Of a DNA stretch of 64,000 nucleotides, positions 9,106-17,782 are shown piece after piece; the stretch's first letter is position 1, and the number at the start of each line of letters is the position of its first letter. Below the pieces are notes generated by a model. It searched no databases, had not been told where the DNA came from, and saw only the letters and a program-made list of their open reading frames with translations. The translations under genes and the position numbers were made by a program. The stretch spans positions 558,001-622,000 of the forward strand of contig NZ_CP034835.1 in the NCBI RefSeq assembly GCF_004014715.1. The letters are read 5' to 3'. The stretch comes from Pseudoalteromonas sp. R3. GTDB taxonomy: Bacteria > Pseudomonadota > Gammaproteobacteria > Enterobacterales > Alteromonadaceae.

Positions 9106-9393
9106 TTAAGCACGTTCCATCTGAGTACTGATACGTTGAGTCAGCTGCTGTAGCGTTTGCTCTGCTTGCTGGGTATCATTTTGCAATGCCAGCAATTCAT
9201 GACACAGATGTAGTGCAGCGAGCAACAAGGCGTTGTGATCGCTGCGCACCGTATTGCGCTGACGCATTTCGTCGACCCGTCCATTAAGCAGGTCGACGGC
9301 ATCAATCAGTGCTTGTTGTTGTCCTGGCGTGCAGGAAAACTGGTGACTTTTTCCCAGCAGGGTGACGGTGACCTGTTCGGGCGATTCTGACAT
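9106..9393 (-). CDS. zapA: Cell division protein ZapA
   Basis: A 95-residue ZapA: a small N-terminal beta-alpha-beta domain (VTVTLLGKSHQFSC) followed by a long coiled coil (about residues 60-95). ZapA cross-links FtsZ protofilaments at the division site. Its start overlaps the stop of the upstream coiled-coil gene by one base, so translation is coupled. In E. coli the gene is followed by 6S RNA (ssrS) and ygfA. Here the next gene starts directly after the stop, so no 6S RNA fits in the usual place. Confidence 0.92.
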   Translation of the reverse strand: MSESPEQVTVTLLGKSHQFSCTPGQQQALIDAVDLLNGRVDEMRQRNTVRSDHNALLLAALHLCHELLALQNDTQQAEQTLQQLTQRISTQMERA

Positions 9394-9620
9394 TAGCCTG
9401 CCTGACTAGCACTCTGCAGTTTTTCTAACAACCCACTCAGTGTTGAGCTGGTTTCTTTTTGCTTTTCTTCGCTTTCCAGTACTTCAAGCTGAAGCGTCTC
9501 ATTTTCATCAATTAATTTGCTGTTTTGCTCTTTGAGTGTGTTGACCTGCTCAGTCAGAGTATTGTTTTGTGCAATAAGTTGATCAATCAGTTGCTCGAGT
9601 TGAGGGAGAATTTCTTTCAT
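9393..9620 (-). CDS. Small coiled-coil protein of the TIGR02449/ZapB-like type
   Basis: A short, almost entirely coiled-coil protein rich in Leu, Glu, Gln and Asn, found next to zapA in many gammaproteobacteria (TIGR02449). It resembles ZapB in design and may act with ZapA at the Z ring; that role is inference. Three in-frame Met codons are possible starts, at 9659, 9635 and 9620. I chose 9620 (MKEILPQLEQL) because it begins the coiled coil and avoids an unlikely hydrophobic leader, but ribosome-binding sites are weak for all three. The product from 9620 is 75 residues. Confidence 0.8.
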   Translation of the reverse strand: MKEILPQLEQLIDQLIAQNNTLTEQVNTLKEQNSKLIDENETLQLEVLESEEKQKETSSTLSGLLEKLQSASQAG

Positions 9621-9769
9621 TTTAAATGCGCTCATTATCACTGTGATTATGTCATGCAAATGTAAAGCAAAGTGCGCTGCAAAGCTAGTGATTAGGGCAG
9701 GTTATGCTGATTTTTGTCTCGTTTTAAGCGATAATACCCAATACTAACAATTTTGTTCATTTATGGTTC

Positions 9770-9795
9770 AGCCGGAGCGCTTAAAAAGCGCGGCT
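9770..9795. other. GC-rich hairpin in the rlmJ leader
   Basis: An inverted repeat AGCC-GCGCTT / AAGCGC-GGCT with a short AAA loop and a small bulge lies about 50 bases before rlmJ. It lacks a T-run, so it is not a typical terminator. It may structure the rlmJ leader. Nothing else is evident in the 9660-9843 gap beyond promoter-like AT-rich sequence. Confidence 0.35.
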
Positions 9796-9843
9796 TTGAG
9801 TGCCAAAGGAATGGACAATGCCCACCTCAATTAGGAGCGGATA

Positions 9844-10680
9844 ATGCTCAGTTATCGACATTCATTTCATGCAGGTAACCCTGCCGATGTCATAAAACAT
9901 TTGGTACTGGCTCAAGTGCTGGAATATATGACACGTAAAGATAAGCCTTTTGATTATATCGATACGCACTCTGGTGCCGGATTGTTCGAATTGGCAGCCA
10001 AAGATGCGCAAAAGACACAAGAGTATCTGCTGGGTATTGCGAAATTATGGCACTACTGTGGCCAGGTGGGCGCCATTCAAGACTATGTTGAACTGGTTAA
10101 ATCACTGAACCGCGACACGCTCGCCTATTATCCCGGTTCACCCAAAGTGGCTGAGCAGTTTCTGCGTAAGCAGGATAAAGGCTGGTTTTTTGAATTGCAC
10201 CCACAGGATCTCAAGCTACTGGAAAAAAACACAGGGCATAAGCGCTCTTTGCGGGTGAAAGGGGAAGACGGATTTAAGGGACTGATGGGACTGGTGCCGC
10301 CACAATCACGTCGCGCTTGTGTACTTATGGATCCGCCGTATGAAATTAAGTCTGATTACGAGGTTGCGGCCCGCTCTATTATTAAGGCACACAAACGTTT
10401 TGCATCGGGCACCTATATGATTTGGTATCCGGTTGTGGACCGCGCACGGATCGATCAGATGGAACAGACCCTGATTGAGTCCGGTGTGAGAAACATCCAG
10501 TTGTTCGAATTGGCTACTGAGGCAGATACCGAAGAGCGCGGCATGACGGCATCCGGCATGATAGTTATCAATCCGCCCTGGACACTCAAAGCGACCATGG
10601 ATGAAGTCTTACCTGAACTGGTTAAGTGTTTATCCTCAGACTCCGGGTTTTTCCGCAGTGAACAGTTGGTGGCCGAGTAA
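9844..10680 (+). CDS. rlmJ: 23S rRNA (adenine(2030)-N6)-methyltransferase
   Basis: A 278-residue RlmJ, which methylates N6 of A2030 in 23S rRNA using S-adenosylmethionine. The start MLSYRHSFHAGNPADV is characteristic of the family. The SAM-binding loop DTHSGAGLF is at about residues 40-48 and the catalytic MDPPYE is near 162-167. Length matches E. coli RlmJ (280). An AGGAG site precedes the ATG. It is transcribed away from the division cluster and converges with the solute-binding protein gene 17 bases downstream. Confidence 0.95.
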   Translation: MLSYRHSFHAGNPADVIKHLVLAQVLEYMTRKDKPFDYIDTHSGAGLFELAAKDAQKTQEYLLGIAKLWHYCGQVGAIQDYVELVKSLNRDTLAYYPGSPKVAEQFLRKQDKGWFFELHPQDLKLLEKNTGHKRSLRVKGEDGFKGLMGLVPPQSRRACVLMDPPYEIKSDYEVAARSIIKAHKRFASGTYMIWYPVVDRARIDQMEQTLIESGVRNIQLFELATEADTEERGMTASGMIVINPPWTLKATMDEVLPELVKCLSSDSGFFRSEQLVAE

Positions 10681-10697
10681 ACTGATTTTGAGTCAGC

Positions 10698-11486
10698 CTA
10701 TTCGCTCGCATTCTCACCTGCGAAAGTATGTTCCAGATAGTAGGTTTCTATCCGGGCGATTTGACCCGTTTTCTGAAGTGTCAGAATCGCCTGGTTGAGC
10801 TGGGGCAGCAGGTGGCCATGCTCGGCTCGAAGGCGGATATGAAGTAAGCCTTGTGAATGCAACTGGTTGAAGTGCAAATCTATCTTGTCCTGTTCTGACC
10901 AGTATCTTGCGGGCAAATCGCCAATGATGGCCAGCTCTACCCGTCCTTTACTCAGCGCTTTTAACAGCGCACGCTCGGATTCAAAATCTACTCGGGTAAA
11001 AACATCATCGTCATGATAATAGTAACCTCGAACTGTACCGACCATTTGACCCGACAAATTGGTGAGAGGCTCCGTGGGTGTTTGTGTTACGATGAACTCG
11101 CGGATCGGCAGAATTGGTTGTGAAAAAACAAATCGTGGATCGGTGCGCTGGGTTGAGTTTAGCCAGGCGGGGCTGATAAGGTCGAAGTCGATCTTTCCGG
11201 CAGCGAGATAGCGGTTGGTACGCTTTGCAGGCAGGACAATATTCTCGCCTTGCAAAGATGCCTGAGTCAGTATGCGCTCCACTAAGTCGGGCAAGATGCC
11301 AGGGTGATGCGGGTCGTTAGTAAAATAGGGATAAAAAGCGCCAGAGCCACTAATACTGTATTTTAGGGTATGTCGCACTTGAGCCACGCTTTGCTGCTCA
11401 GGCGAAGCTGCAATCCCCTGACTGCTAAAAAGCAACGGGATAAGAAAAAGCAGGATGCAAAAAGACGAAATAAGTGTAACACTCAT
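10698..11486 (-). CDS. Periplasmic solute-binding protein, family 3-like (orphan)
   Basis: An exported protein with the PBPb/SBP_bac_3 fold: LKYSISGSGAFYPYF at the mature start, a DLISPAWLN hinge and a C-terminal LPQLNQAI segment. Family members bind amino acids or sense ligands. No ABC permease or ATPase is nearby, so it may feed a distant transporter or a receptor. The frame is open upstream to 11576, but I chose the Met at 11486 because a normal signal peptide starts there (MSVTLISSF) behind an AGG site; the longer form would bury it behind 30 polar residues. The product from this start is 262 residues. Confidence 0.75.
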   Translation of the reverse strand: MSVTLISSFCILLFLIPLLFSSQGIAASPEQQSVAQVRHTLKYSISGSGAFYPYFTNDPHHPGILPDLVERILTQASLQGENIVLPAKRTNRYLAAGKIDFDLISPAWLNSTQRTDPRFVFSQPILPIREFIVTQTPTEPLTNLSGQMVGTVRGYYYHDDDVFTRVDFESERALLKALSKGRVELAIIGDLPARYWSEQDKIDLHFNQLHSQGLLHIRLRAEHGHLLPQLNQAILTLQKTGQIARIETYYLEHTFAGENASE

Positions 11487-11639
11487 AAGACCTATAATAG
11501 TAAAAGAGTGACAGTCTCGGCAACCACCCAGGGTGACTTTGTCGTTACCATAGTGGTGAGAAAATAGATTGCTCAAGGGCCTGAGTTTTCATATGCTGGG
11601 ACAACGGAAGCCTTTAAAGTACAAGAGTTAAGGATGTTA

Positions 11640-12911
11640 ATGAGCGGTCATATTGCCAAGTCAAAAAAAGACGCGGTGCAATATATAGCACGCCAGGCCA
11701 TATTCAATCGTGAACAGAGCGTGGCTGCCTATGAATTGTTGTATCGGGACTCACACAATAACGCCTTTCCTATCGGGGTCAGTGACGGCCAGGCGACAGG
11801 CAGGTTGTTTTTTAATTCTCTGCTCTTTATTGGTGTTGAACGGCTGGCTGCCGGTGCGCCTGCCTTTATCAATCTGTCAGATGAAACTTTACTGCAAGAA
11901 CTTCCCAAATTACTCCGCCCACAAGGGTTGGTAATCGAAATTGTCGAACGCTCAACGAATTTGTCAGAGCTGGTCGCCACTGTGACTAAGCTAAAAAAAT
12001 TGGGATATCGCTTTGCGCTTGATGACTACGATGGTGATGAGCGCTGGGAAGTGTTACTGCCGCTGATGGATTACATTAAAATAGAAGTGCTTGACCCGGT
12101 GATTAAAACCACCATGATGCTGAAAAAGCTCAAACGACGCTTTCCTGATGCAAAAGTGATTGTCGAGCGGATTGAAACCATGGAGCACTACAGCTTTATC
12201 AAAAGTGCCGGGGCAGATTACTTTCAGGGCTTTTTCTTCGCGGTACCGGAAATGCTTAATCATGGCAATGTCGAGCCGTCGAAACTGGTGGTTCTGGACT
12301 TATTACGTTGTACTGCCAAACAGTCTTTGTGTTTTAAAGAAATTCAGCAAAGGATCGCCAAAGATCTCAGTCTGACGGCGCGGGTGCTTAAGCTTGCCAA
12401 TGCTAAAGCGGGTGAAGATAAAATTGAGATCCGCTCCATCGCTCAGGCTGTTGTTTACCTTGGTGAAGATGCTATTCGTCAGTTTGTAAAAGTGCTGGCG
12501 TTAAGTGAACTGGGCGCAGACAAACCCAGCGAGCTGACAAAGCTAGGTCTGGCACGCGCGAAATTTCTCGAGCAATTCCTGCTCCCAGGTGGTGATGAAA
12601 TGGCGCAGCAGGGTTATCTGATTGGCCTGATGTCAGTCCTTGATGCCGTGCTGGATGTAGAGCTTTCCGTTATTGTCGATGAATTTTCATTGGATCCTGA
12701 CCTGAGCAGCGCGCTGTTAAGCTACAAAGGGTTGATCGGCGGGGCGCTGCGTCTGGCGATTGAAGTTGAACGTAATAACATTCAGGAAGCCGAACTTATC
12801 CTCAATGCCATTCGTCCGGCATCCAGTATAGAACTGCTCTTCTCACTGGCACTGGACAGTCGTGTCTATGCCGATGAAATTTACGCCGTTGTAAAAGAAG
12901 AAGTCGCCTAG
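11640..12911 (+). CDS. EAL-HDOD domain signalling protein (YuxH/CdgJ type)
   Basis: An EAL domain (about residues 15-205) joined to an HDOD domain (about 210-400). The catalytic EAL motif is replaced by ELL (AYELLYRD) and the DDFG-type loop reads DDYDGD, so it probably binds partners or cyclic-di-GMP rather than hydrolysing it. Vibrio CdgJ and Bacillus YuxH share this layout. Two ATGs six bases apart are possible starts; AAGGA sits 5 bases before the one at 11640 and overlaps the other, so 11640 is preferred (423 residues). No membrane segment is visible. Confidence 0.85.
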   Translation: MSGHIAKSKKDAVQYIARQAIFNREQSVAAYELLYRDSHNNAFPIGVSDGQATGRLFFNSLLFIGVERLAAGAPAFINLSDETLLQELPKLLRPQGLVIEIVERSTNLSELVATVTKLKKLGYRFALDDYDGDERWEVLLPLMDYIKIEVLDPVIKTTMMLKKLKRRFPDAKVIVERIETMEHYSFIKSAGADYFQGFFFAVPEMLNHGNVEPSKLVVLDLLRCTAKQSLCFKEIQQRIAKDLSLTARVLKLANAKAGEDKIEIRSIAQAVVYLGEDAIRQFVKVLALSELGADKPSELTKLGLARAKFLEQFLLPGGDEMAQQGYLIGLMSVLDAVLDVELSVIVDEFSLDPDLSSALLSYKGLIGGALRLAIEVERNNIQEAELILNAIRPASSIELLFSLALDSRVYADEIYAVVKEEVA

Positions 12912-12927
12912 GCCCGTTTTCGGGCCT
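12910..12927. terminator. Hairpin at the end of the EAL-HDOD gene
   Basis: AGGCCCG-TTTT-CGGGCCT starts on the stop codon of the EAL-HDOD gene. The stem is 7 bp and GC-rich, but a clean T-run does not follow, so termination is probable rather than certain. Confidence 0.5.
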
Positions 12928-13018
12928 GAGTGCTTATTGTTTCAGCGGAAAAAGTTTTAACACTGTTATCGTTATGTTTGTTCCTGCCGAGTAGCAACAG
13001 TATAAAGTGAAATTGAGT

Positions 13019-14506
13019 TTAACTCATTGCAGGGAACATAAGCGTCATATTCAGCGTTTTCCAGTATGCCTGTTCTTGTTGTAGATCGGCTACAAACAGA
13101 GAGTGCTGAGCCAGCCAGTCAGGCTCGAACGTCAGCAGCAGGCTGTTATCCAGCGCTTCTATTGTGAACTTAGCAACCTGATCGATTTGTCGTTTCTGAT
13201 GCACCAGAATGGCCAGACGCAGTAAAGTTAACAGGCGAGCAAAGTGTGTCAGGTCGGCTTCCACCAAAGCTGACAGCTCTGCGCGTTTGATTTTTTTGCG
13301 ATGAAAGCGGATCAGCGTGCCCAGCAGCTGTTGCTGATCCTGGGTAAACCCCGGTAGCTGTGCATTTAATACTATGTAGGCACTGTGCTTGTGGATCCCC
13401 GATGAGTTTATTGCCAGCCCCACTTCGTGTAGTCGCGCGGCCCAGCGTAGCATCTGCAGGTCGATTTCATTGAGCGCCCAGTGCTCTTTCACCATGGTAT
13501 ACATCTGGTTAAGGGTGTCGCAGATATGCTCCGCATGTTGCTTATCAACGGCATAATGATCACTGACCGCGCTGATGGTGCGGGCCCGAATATCAAACTC
13601 ATCATTTTGCGCCATTTCCTGCAACAAGCCTTCGCGCAATGAATTATCGCAATAACTCAGCTCATCGATGTTGAGTTGCCTGAATACTGCGATCAGAATA
13701 GCCAGTCCGCCTGCAATACTGGCATACCGTTCTTCGGGCAGCGCTTTAAGATTTAGCGCACTCAGGGAGTCGGCTTCAATCAGACGTTGTCTGATCTGCT
13801 CCAGCACGGTGAGGGTCAGGGTATCCTGGTTAAATAGTTCCTGAGCGATGGCACATAAGGTTTTAATGGTGCCCGACGTGCCGATGCAGGTTTGCCAGCC
13901 GGCCTTACGGTAGCTGGCGGAAATGGCTTCGATGTTCTGCTCTGCTTTTATTTCGGCTTTGGCAAAGCGTTTGGCCGTTAGTTTAAGATCCTTAAAATGA
14001 CTGTTACTGAGCGTCACGCAGCCAATATTGCGGCTGGTGAGTAATTTGTGATCCAGATGTTTGCCAATGATCAGTTCGGTACTGCCACCACCGATATCGA
14101 TCACCAGGCGGTTATCATCGCTATGGATATGGTTTGCCACACCCTGATAGATGAGACGAGCCTCTTCTTGTCCGGAAATTACATTGATCTTAAAAGGAAA
14201 AACTTGTTTCGCTTTGGCCAGAAAGTAGCGAATATTGCGACAGTTACGCAGTGTATAAGTAGCAACAACCTGTACACTGTGCTTATCGAAATCCTGTAAC
14301 GTGGCTGCAAACTGTTGCAGCACATGCAGCGCGCGCTCAATGGCTTCTTCGCTCAGGTTAAACTGCTCGTCTAAACCAGCAGCCAGAAACACACGCTGCT
14401 TTTCTTTGTGCAGCAATTGCAGGCGACCATCGACCTCCCTCGCGACGACTAAATGAAAACTATTCGAGCCTAAATCAACGGCCGCGATGGAAGGGTATGT
14501 GGTCAT
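13019..14506 (-). CDS. ppx: Exopolyphosphatase
   Basis: A 495-residue Ppx/GppA phosphatase. The N-terminal ASKHA ATPase-like fold shows AAVDLGSNSFHLVVA (residues 8-22), the catalytic SGQEEARLIYQGV and the second phosphate loop VIDIGGGSTELI. A C-terminal HD-like helical domain (about 310-490) completes the E. coli Ppx architecture. It releases phosphate from the ends of polyphosphate chains. It lies 10 bases downstream of ppk on the same strand, so the two form a ppk-ppx operon driven by the Pho-box promoter before ppk. GppA is the alternative, but the ppk linkage favours Ppx. Confidence 0.93.
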   Translation of the reverse strand: MTTYPSIAAVDLGSNSFHLVVAREVDGRLQLLHKEKQRVFLAAGLDEQFNLSEEAIERALHVLQQFAATLQDFDKHSVQVVATYTLRNCRNIRYFLAKAKQVFPFKINVISGQEEARLIYQGVANHIHSDDNRLVIDIGGGSTELIIGKHLDHKLLTSRNIGCVTLSNSHFKDLKLTAKRFAKAEIKAEQNIEAISASYRKAGWQTCIGTSGTIKTLCAIAQELFNQDTLTLTVLEQIRQRLIEADSLSALNLKALPEERYASIAGGLAILIAVFRQLNIDELSYCDNSLREGLLQEMAQNDEFDIRARTISAVSDHYAVDKQHAEHICDTLNQMYTMVKEHWALNEIDLQMLRWAARLHEVGLAINSSGIHKHSAYIVLNAQLPGFTQDQQQLLGTLIRFHRKKIKRAELSALVEADLTHFARLLTLLRLAILVHQKRQIDQVAKFTIEALDNSLLLTFEPDWLAQHSLFVADLQQEQAYWKTLNMTLMFPAMS

Positions 14507-14516
14507 AGAGCTGCCC

Positions 14517-16604
14517 TTATGTATTGGATTGGTTGCTTTCCCACTTTTTCAGATGGTCATAGATGGCTATCTGGGAGCGGATCTTCTTCTTATTACCGCG
14601 ACGAACATAGAGATTCTTCTGTTCACTGTCAATGATCCGTGCTTTTGCTCTGTCTTTAAATTGCAGTTCAAGAATATCGATGATCAACTGTTTGAGCGAC
14701 TCGTCGTATATCGGGGTGCCAACTTCAACCCTGTGATCCAGATTGCGGGTCATCCAGTCCGCAGAGGAGATATAGACCTGAGGGTTGCCGTCGTTTTCGA
14801 ATACCATGACTCTGGGGTGTTCCAAAAAGCGGTCGACGACACTGATCACTTTGATGTTTTCACTAAAGCGTTGCAGGCCTGGTACCAGAGCACACATGCC
14901 TCGGATGATCATACGGATCTTTACGCCTGCCATAGAAGCATTATACAAGGCATCAATCAGCTCTTTGTCTACCAGATTGTTAACCTTGACAGTGATTTTA
15001 GCCGTTTTGCCAGCCTGGGCATTTTGACTTTCCTGATCAATCAAAGCGAGAATTTTTTCTCGTGCATTGATTGGCGAAATCATCAGGTGCTTAAAGTTAA
15101 ACGGCCTGTAGCTGCTTTCAATGAATTTAAACACATCATCACATTCATCACAGATCTCCGGATGTTTAGTGAACAAGCTGAAGTCGGTATAAATACGGGC
15201 GGTTTTTTCATGGAAGTTACCGGTACCAATGTGAGCATATTTCACGATTTGGCCTTTTTCCCGGCGATGGACTACACACAGTTTGCTGTGCACTTTCAGT
15301 GCCGGGATCCCAACCATAACCTTGATACCGTAATCGCTGAGCATTTTTGCCCACTCAATGTTGTTTTGTTCATCAAAACGGGCTTTGAGTTCGACCATTA
15401 CGGTGACTTTCTTGCCATTTTTGGCGGCATTGATCAGCGAAGCCATCAGTCGGGAGCGTGACGCGACGCGATAAATATTGACCTTGATCTGGGTGACTCT
15501 GGGGTCAAACGCTGCCTGGCGTACATATTCCAGCATGTGGTTAAAGGTGTGGTAAGGGTAGTAAAGCAGAATGTCCCGCTTAGAAATAGCCCTGAAAATG
15601 CTGGAATAGGCGTTAAACGCCTCACTCTGTAGCGGTGGCAGGGGTTTGTTTTCCAGATAGCCACGGCCTACATTCGGAAAGCCAATAAAATCGCGGAAAT
15701 TACGGTAAGGACCACCGGGGATCAAGGCATCCTGACTGGTTACTCCAAGGCGCTTTTTCATGACTTTAAGAATTTCTTCTGGCATCGCCTCGTCGTAAGT
15801 CAGTCGCACTGGCTCGGCATATAAGCGCTGTTTAAGGCCCTTTGACATTTTATCCAGCAGACCTTCTTCAATTTCGTCATCGAGGTTGTACTCGGCATCC
15901 CGGGTAAGTTTGATTTCATACCCTTCGATGCTGTCAAAGCTGAGGAAGTTTCTGAACACTTCGTGGAGGTAAAAACGTACCACTTCGTCGAGCATCACAA
16001 TGGTTTTGTGGCGCCGGGTTTTTTCCGGTGGCAGCAGAATAAAACGCTCCAGGCGATCGGTTGGTAGTTCCAGTAGCGCATGATGTTGCTTGTCGCCACG
16101 CATTTCAACAAACAGGTAGGTCAGGGCATCGTTGATGTGATCTGAGTAGTCTTTACTTTCGCTCAGTAAAATAGGGCACATGTGCTGTAGCACCTGATCC
16201 TGAAAGTATTTGGCCAGCCACTGTTGGTGAAAGTCCGACAGCTCAGCCGGCTTTTTTATATGAATGTTGTGCTCATTCAAGTCCACCAGGATCTGATCGT
16301 AAATGTGCGAGAACTTCTTGCCCAGCTCCAGCACTTTCTTGTTCATCTGGTTAAGCAGGGCTTCGTCTTCGTCAAAGTCGGTGTCGGGCAGGTTACTTAA
16401 TAAGATGCGACGTTTTACATCGGCAACACGAACCCGGAAGAATTCATCTAAATTATTGGAAAATATGCCTAAAAATCGGATCCGCTCAATGATTGGGTTA
16501 CTTTTATCTTTGGCTTCCTGAAGGACACGCTCGTTAAAGGACAGCCAGCTCAGCTCTTTGGCAAAATAGCTGATGGTAATGGGATCGTTAGATAATGCTT
16601 GCAT
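14517..16604 (-). CDS. ppk: Polyphosphate kinase 1
   Basis: PPK1 makes polyphosphate from ATP. N-terminal, head and two phospholipase-D-like catalytic domains are present. ELSWLSFNERVLQEA near the start is diagnostic, the autophosphorylated His lies in LKVHSKLCVVHRR, and the second site is in SADWMTRNLDHRVEVG. The open frame extends to 16658, but the Pho-box promoter at 16636-16669 would start transcription at about 16629, inside that extension. I therefore place the start at the Met at 16604, behind GGAAAG, giving 695 residues (E. coli PPK is 688). It is followed by ppx after 10 bases. Confidence 0.94.
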   Translation of the reverse strand: MQALSNDPITISYFAKELSWLSFNERVLQEAKDKSNPIIERIRFLGIFSNNLDEFFRVRVADVKRRILLSNLPDTDFDEDEALLNQMNKKVLELGKKFSHIYDQILVDLNEHNIHIKKPAELSDFHQQWLAKYFQDQVLQHMCPILLSESKDYSDHINDALTYLFVEMRGDKQHHALLELPTDRLERFILLPPEKTRRHKTIVMLDEVVRFYLHEVFRNFLSFDSIEGYEIKLTRDAEYNLDDEIEEGLLDKMSKGLKQRLYAEPVRLTYDEAMPEEILKVMKKRLGVTSQDALIPGGPYRNFRDFIGFPNVGRGYLENKPLPPLQSEAFNAYSSIFRAISKRDILLYYPYHTFNHMLEYVRQAAFDPRVTQIKVNIYRVASRSRLMASLINAAKNGKKVTVMVELKARFDEQNNIEWAKMLSDYGIKVMVGIPALKVHSKLCVVHRREKGQIVKYAHIGTGNFHEKTARIYTDFSLFTKHPEICDECDDVFKFIESSYRPFNFKHLMISPINAREKILALIDQESQNAQAGKTAKITVKVNNLVDKELIDALYNASMAGVKIRMIIRGMCALVPGLQRFSENIKVISVVDRFLEHPRVMVFENDGNPQVYISSADWMTRNLDHRVEVGTPIYDESLKQLIIDILELQFKDRAKARIIDSEQKNLYVRRGNKKKIRSQIAIYDHLKKWESNQSNT

Positions 16605-16635
16605 CTTTCTTTCCATGGTAATTAAAGCTGCGGGT

Positions 16636-16669
16636 AGAATATGTCTGTAGTGTGACACTTATATGACAT
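16636..16669 (-). promoter_or_regulatory. PhoB-dependent promoter of ppk-ppx
   Basis: On the minus strand, ATGTCATATAAGTGTCAC (16669-16652) matches the Pho box CTGTCAT-N4-CTGTCAY at all but the first base of each half-site. Exactly 10 bp further is a -10 element TATTCT (16641-16636), the spacing of known PhoB promoters, where the Pho box replaces the -35. A partial further TGACA-type half-site lies just upstream. The predicted start is near 16629. PhoB itself is not encoded in the window. Confidence 0.8.
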
Positions 16670-16774
16670 GCGCTGTCATGTCACCGAATTATCAACAAAG
16701 TGTAGACCAATCTCCCTGATCTGGCTTGTTTGATATCAAAGTATGTGTTCAAAGGTAACTGGTTGGTGAAATAC

Positions 16775-16802
16775 CCGGTAAGGTGACTTGCAACCTTACC
16801 GG
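16775..16802 (-). terminator. Hairpin downstream of gcvR
   Basis: CCGGTAAGGT and ACCTTACCGG form a perfect 10-bp stem with an 8-base loop, 10 bases after the gcvR stop. No T-run follows on the minus strand, so it is a terminator-like hairpin or a 3' stabiliser. It also separates gcvR from the ppk promoter region. Confidence 0.55.
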
Positions 16803-16811
16803 TCAGTGTGA

Positions 16812-17315
16812 TCAGGACTGTTCGACATCCACGATCAGATCGCTGGTGATGGCTTCAAGGGCTTCGATAACGTTGTCTTTGATCATACCAGCGGGCAAAC
16901 TAACGGTAGCAAATGCACTAAAAATCGGGACTCCCCAATTGGGCGCACTCTGCTGTTTGGAGTTTAGGTGGGTAATGTTAGCGCCTTTGTGGCGGATCAC
17001 TGTTGCCAGCTCCTGGACAATACCAGGGCGATCATTACCCGTTATTACTAAGTTCAAGGTTTCTGGTTCTGTGCTCTGGTCTTGTTCGCCATTGGCGATA
17101 CGTACCTCTAGCCCAGATATATCAAGTACGGCGTTTTGCAGCTCTTGTAAGTGCTCCTCTGCTACCTCAACCTGTACTATCCCTGCAAATTGTCCGGCAA
17201 GGTGACTTAAATTACTGGTTAGCCAGTTGCCGTGATGGTTAAGAATTGTTGAGGAAACTCTTTCAACGAGACCTGGTTGGTCCTTGCCTATAAGTGTTAG
17301 TACTAACTGCTTCAT
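16812..17315 (-). CDS. gcvR: Glycine cleavage system transcriptional repressor-like ACT protein
   Basis: A 167-residue protein made of two ACT domains (about residues 1-80 and 87-165), each starting with a ligand-loop pattern: LIGKDQPGLVERV and ITGNDRPGIVQEL. GcvR binds glycine and holds GcvA in its repressing state. No gcv genes are in the window, so the assignment rests on architecture and length only. A related ACT regulator with another ligand is possible. It is divergent from pstC, with a 467-base intergenic region. Confidence 0.75.
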   Translation of the reverse strand: MKQLVLTLIGKDQPGLVERVSSTILNHHGNWLTSNLSHLAGQFAGIVQVEVAEEHLQELQNAVLDISGLEVRIANGEQDQSTEPETLNLVITGNDRPGIVQELATVIRHKGANITHLNSKQQSAPNWGVPIFSAFATVSLPAGMIKDNVIEALEAITSDLIVDVEQS

Positions 17316-17782
17316 ATCACATGTCTCTTATTATTGGTGGCTTGGTATCTAAGCCCTGAATGAAAGCGAATAATCGCTCTATAAGCCTAGTAAATGATAC
17401 TTATTTGTCTACTTCCGATAATGGATACAATGTAAAAAAATGCAAAAATGATATCGCTTACTGTAATTCGAGCCTTACTCCCGGTGTTAAGTTCCCTGGA
17501 CAAAACGAAATTTTTGCACCTGCCTGCACAGCCTGTTTGTCATTAGGGCGTTGTATTTACGGGCATTGACCGCATTTTTTGTCAGCAATCTGAGCACTGT
17601 GGTGTAAAGTTGGGAACTAACATGCCCTCTTTTGATTCAGAATTCAGCAGGAATGAATAAGCAATGAGCGTAACTAATGAAGAGCAATTCCACAAAGCGA
17701 GCAGACTTGGGGCTGGATGTAACACAACTGTCATCTTGATGAAATATAATGCGCCGCAGTTTGATTATGAAAGGGTATTTTG
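17316..17782. other. Intergenic region between gcvR and pstC
   Basis: A 467-base non-coding stretch. The only clear signal is the PhoB promoter at 17717-17750. Two short open frames lie here (17360-17569 and 17664-17783), but neither has a convincing ribosome-binding site or composition, and the second one contains the pstC promoter. A TGACCGC / TGTCAGC imperfect inverted repeat lies near 17567-17587. The rest looks like plain leader sequence. Confidence 0.5.
17717..17750 (+). promoter_or_regulatory. PhoB-dependent promoter of the pst operon
   Basis: ATGTAACACAACTGTCAT (17717-17734) is a Pho box whose second half-site, CTGTCAT, is perfect and whose first is weaker (ATGTAAC). The half-sites are 11 bp apart. 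A perfect -10 TATAAT lies at 17745-17750, 10 bp downstream of the box, as in pstS and phoA promoters. The start would be near 17757, leaving a leader of about 26 bases before pstC. Confidence 0.8.

Noticed and set aside
9106..9393. 6S RNA next to zapA
   Set aside because: The gene after zapA starts directly after its stop, so there is no room for the RNA at its usual place; no other candidate was seen in the window.
14487..15461. A 324-codon open frame on the plus strand
   Set aside because: It lies wholly antisense to ppk, whose protein motifs are unmistakable; long antisense frames are common in biased coding DNA. No ribosome-binding site or family match.
16604..16658. An 18-residue N-terminal extension of ppk
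   Set aside because: It would start upstream of the predicted transcript start, has a poor ribosome-binding site and no family counterpart.
17360..17569. A 69-codon open frame upstream of pstC
   Set aside because: Unusual composition, no ribosome-binding site and no recognisable features; more likely a chance frame in an intergenic region.
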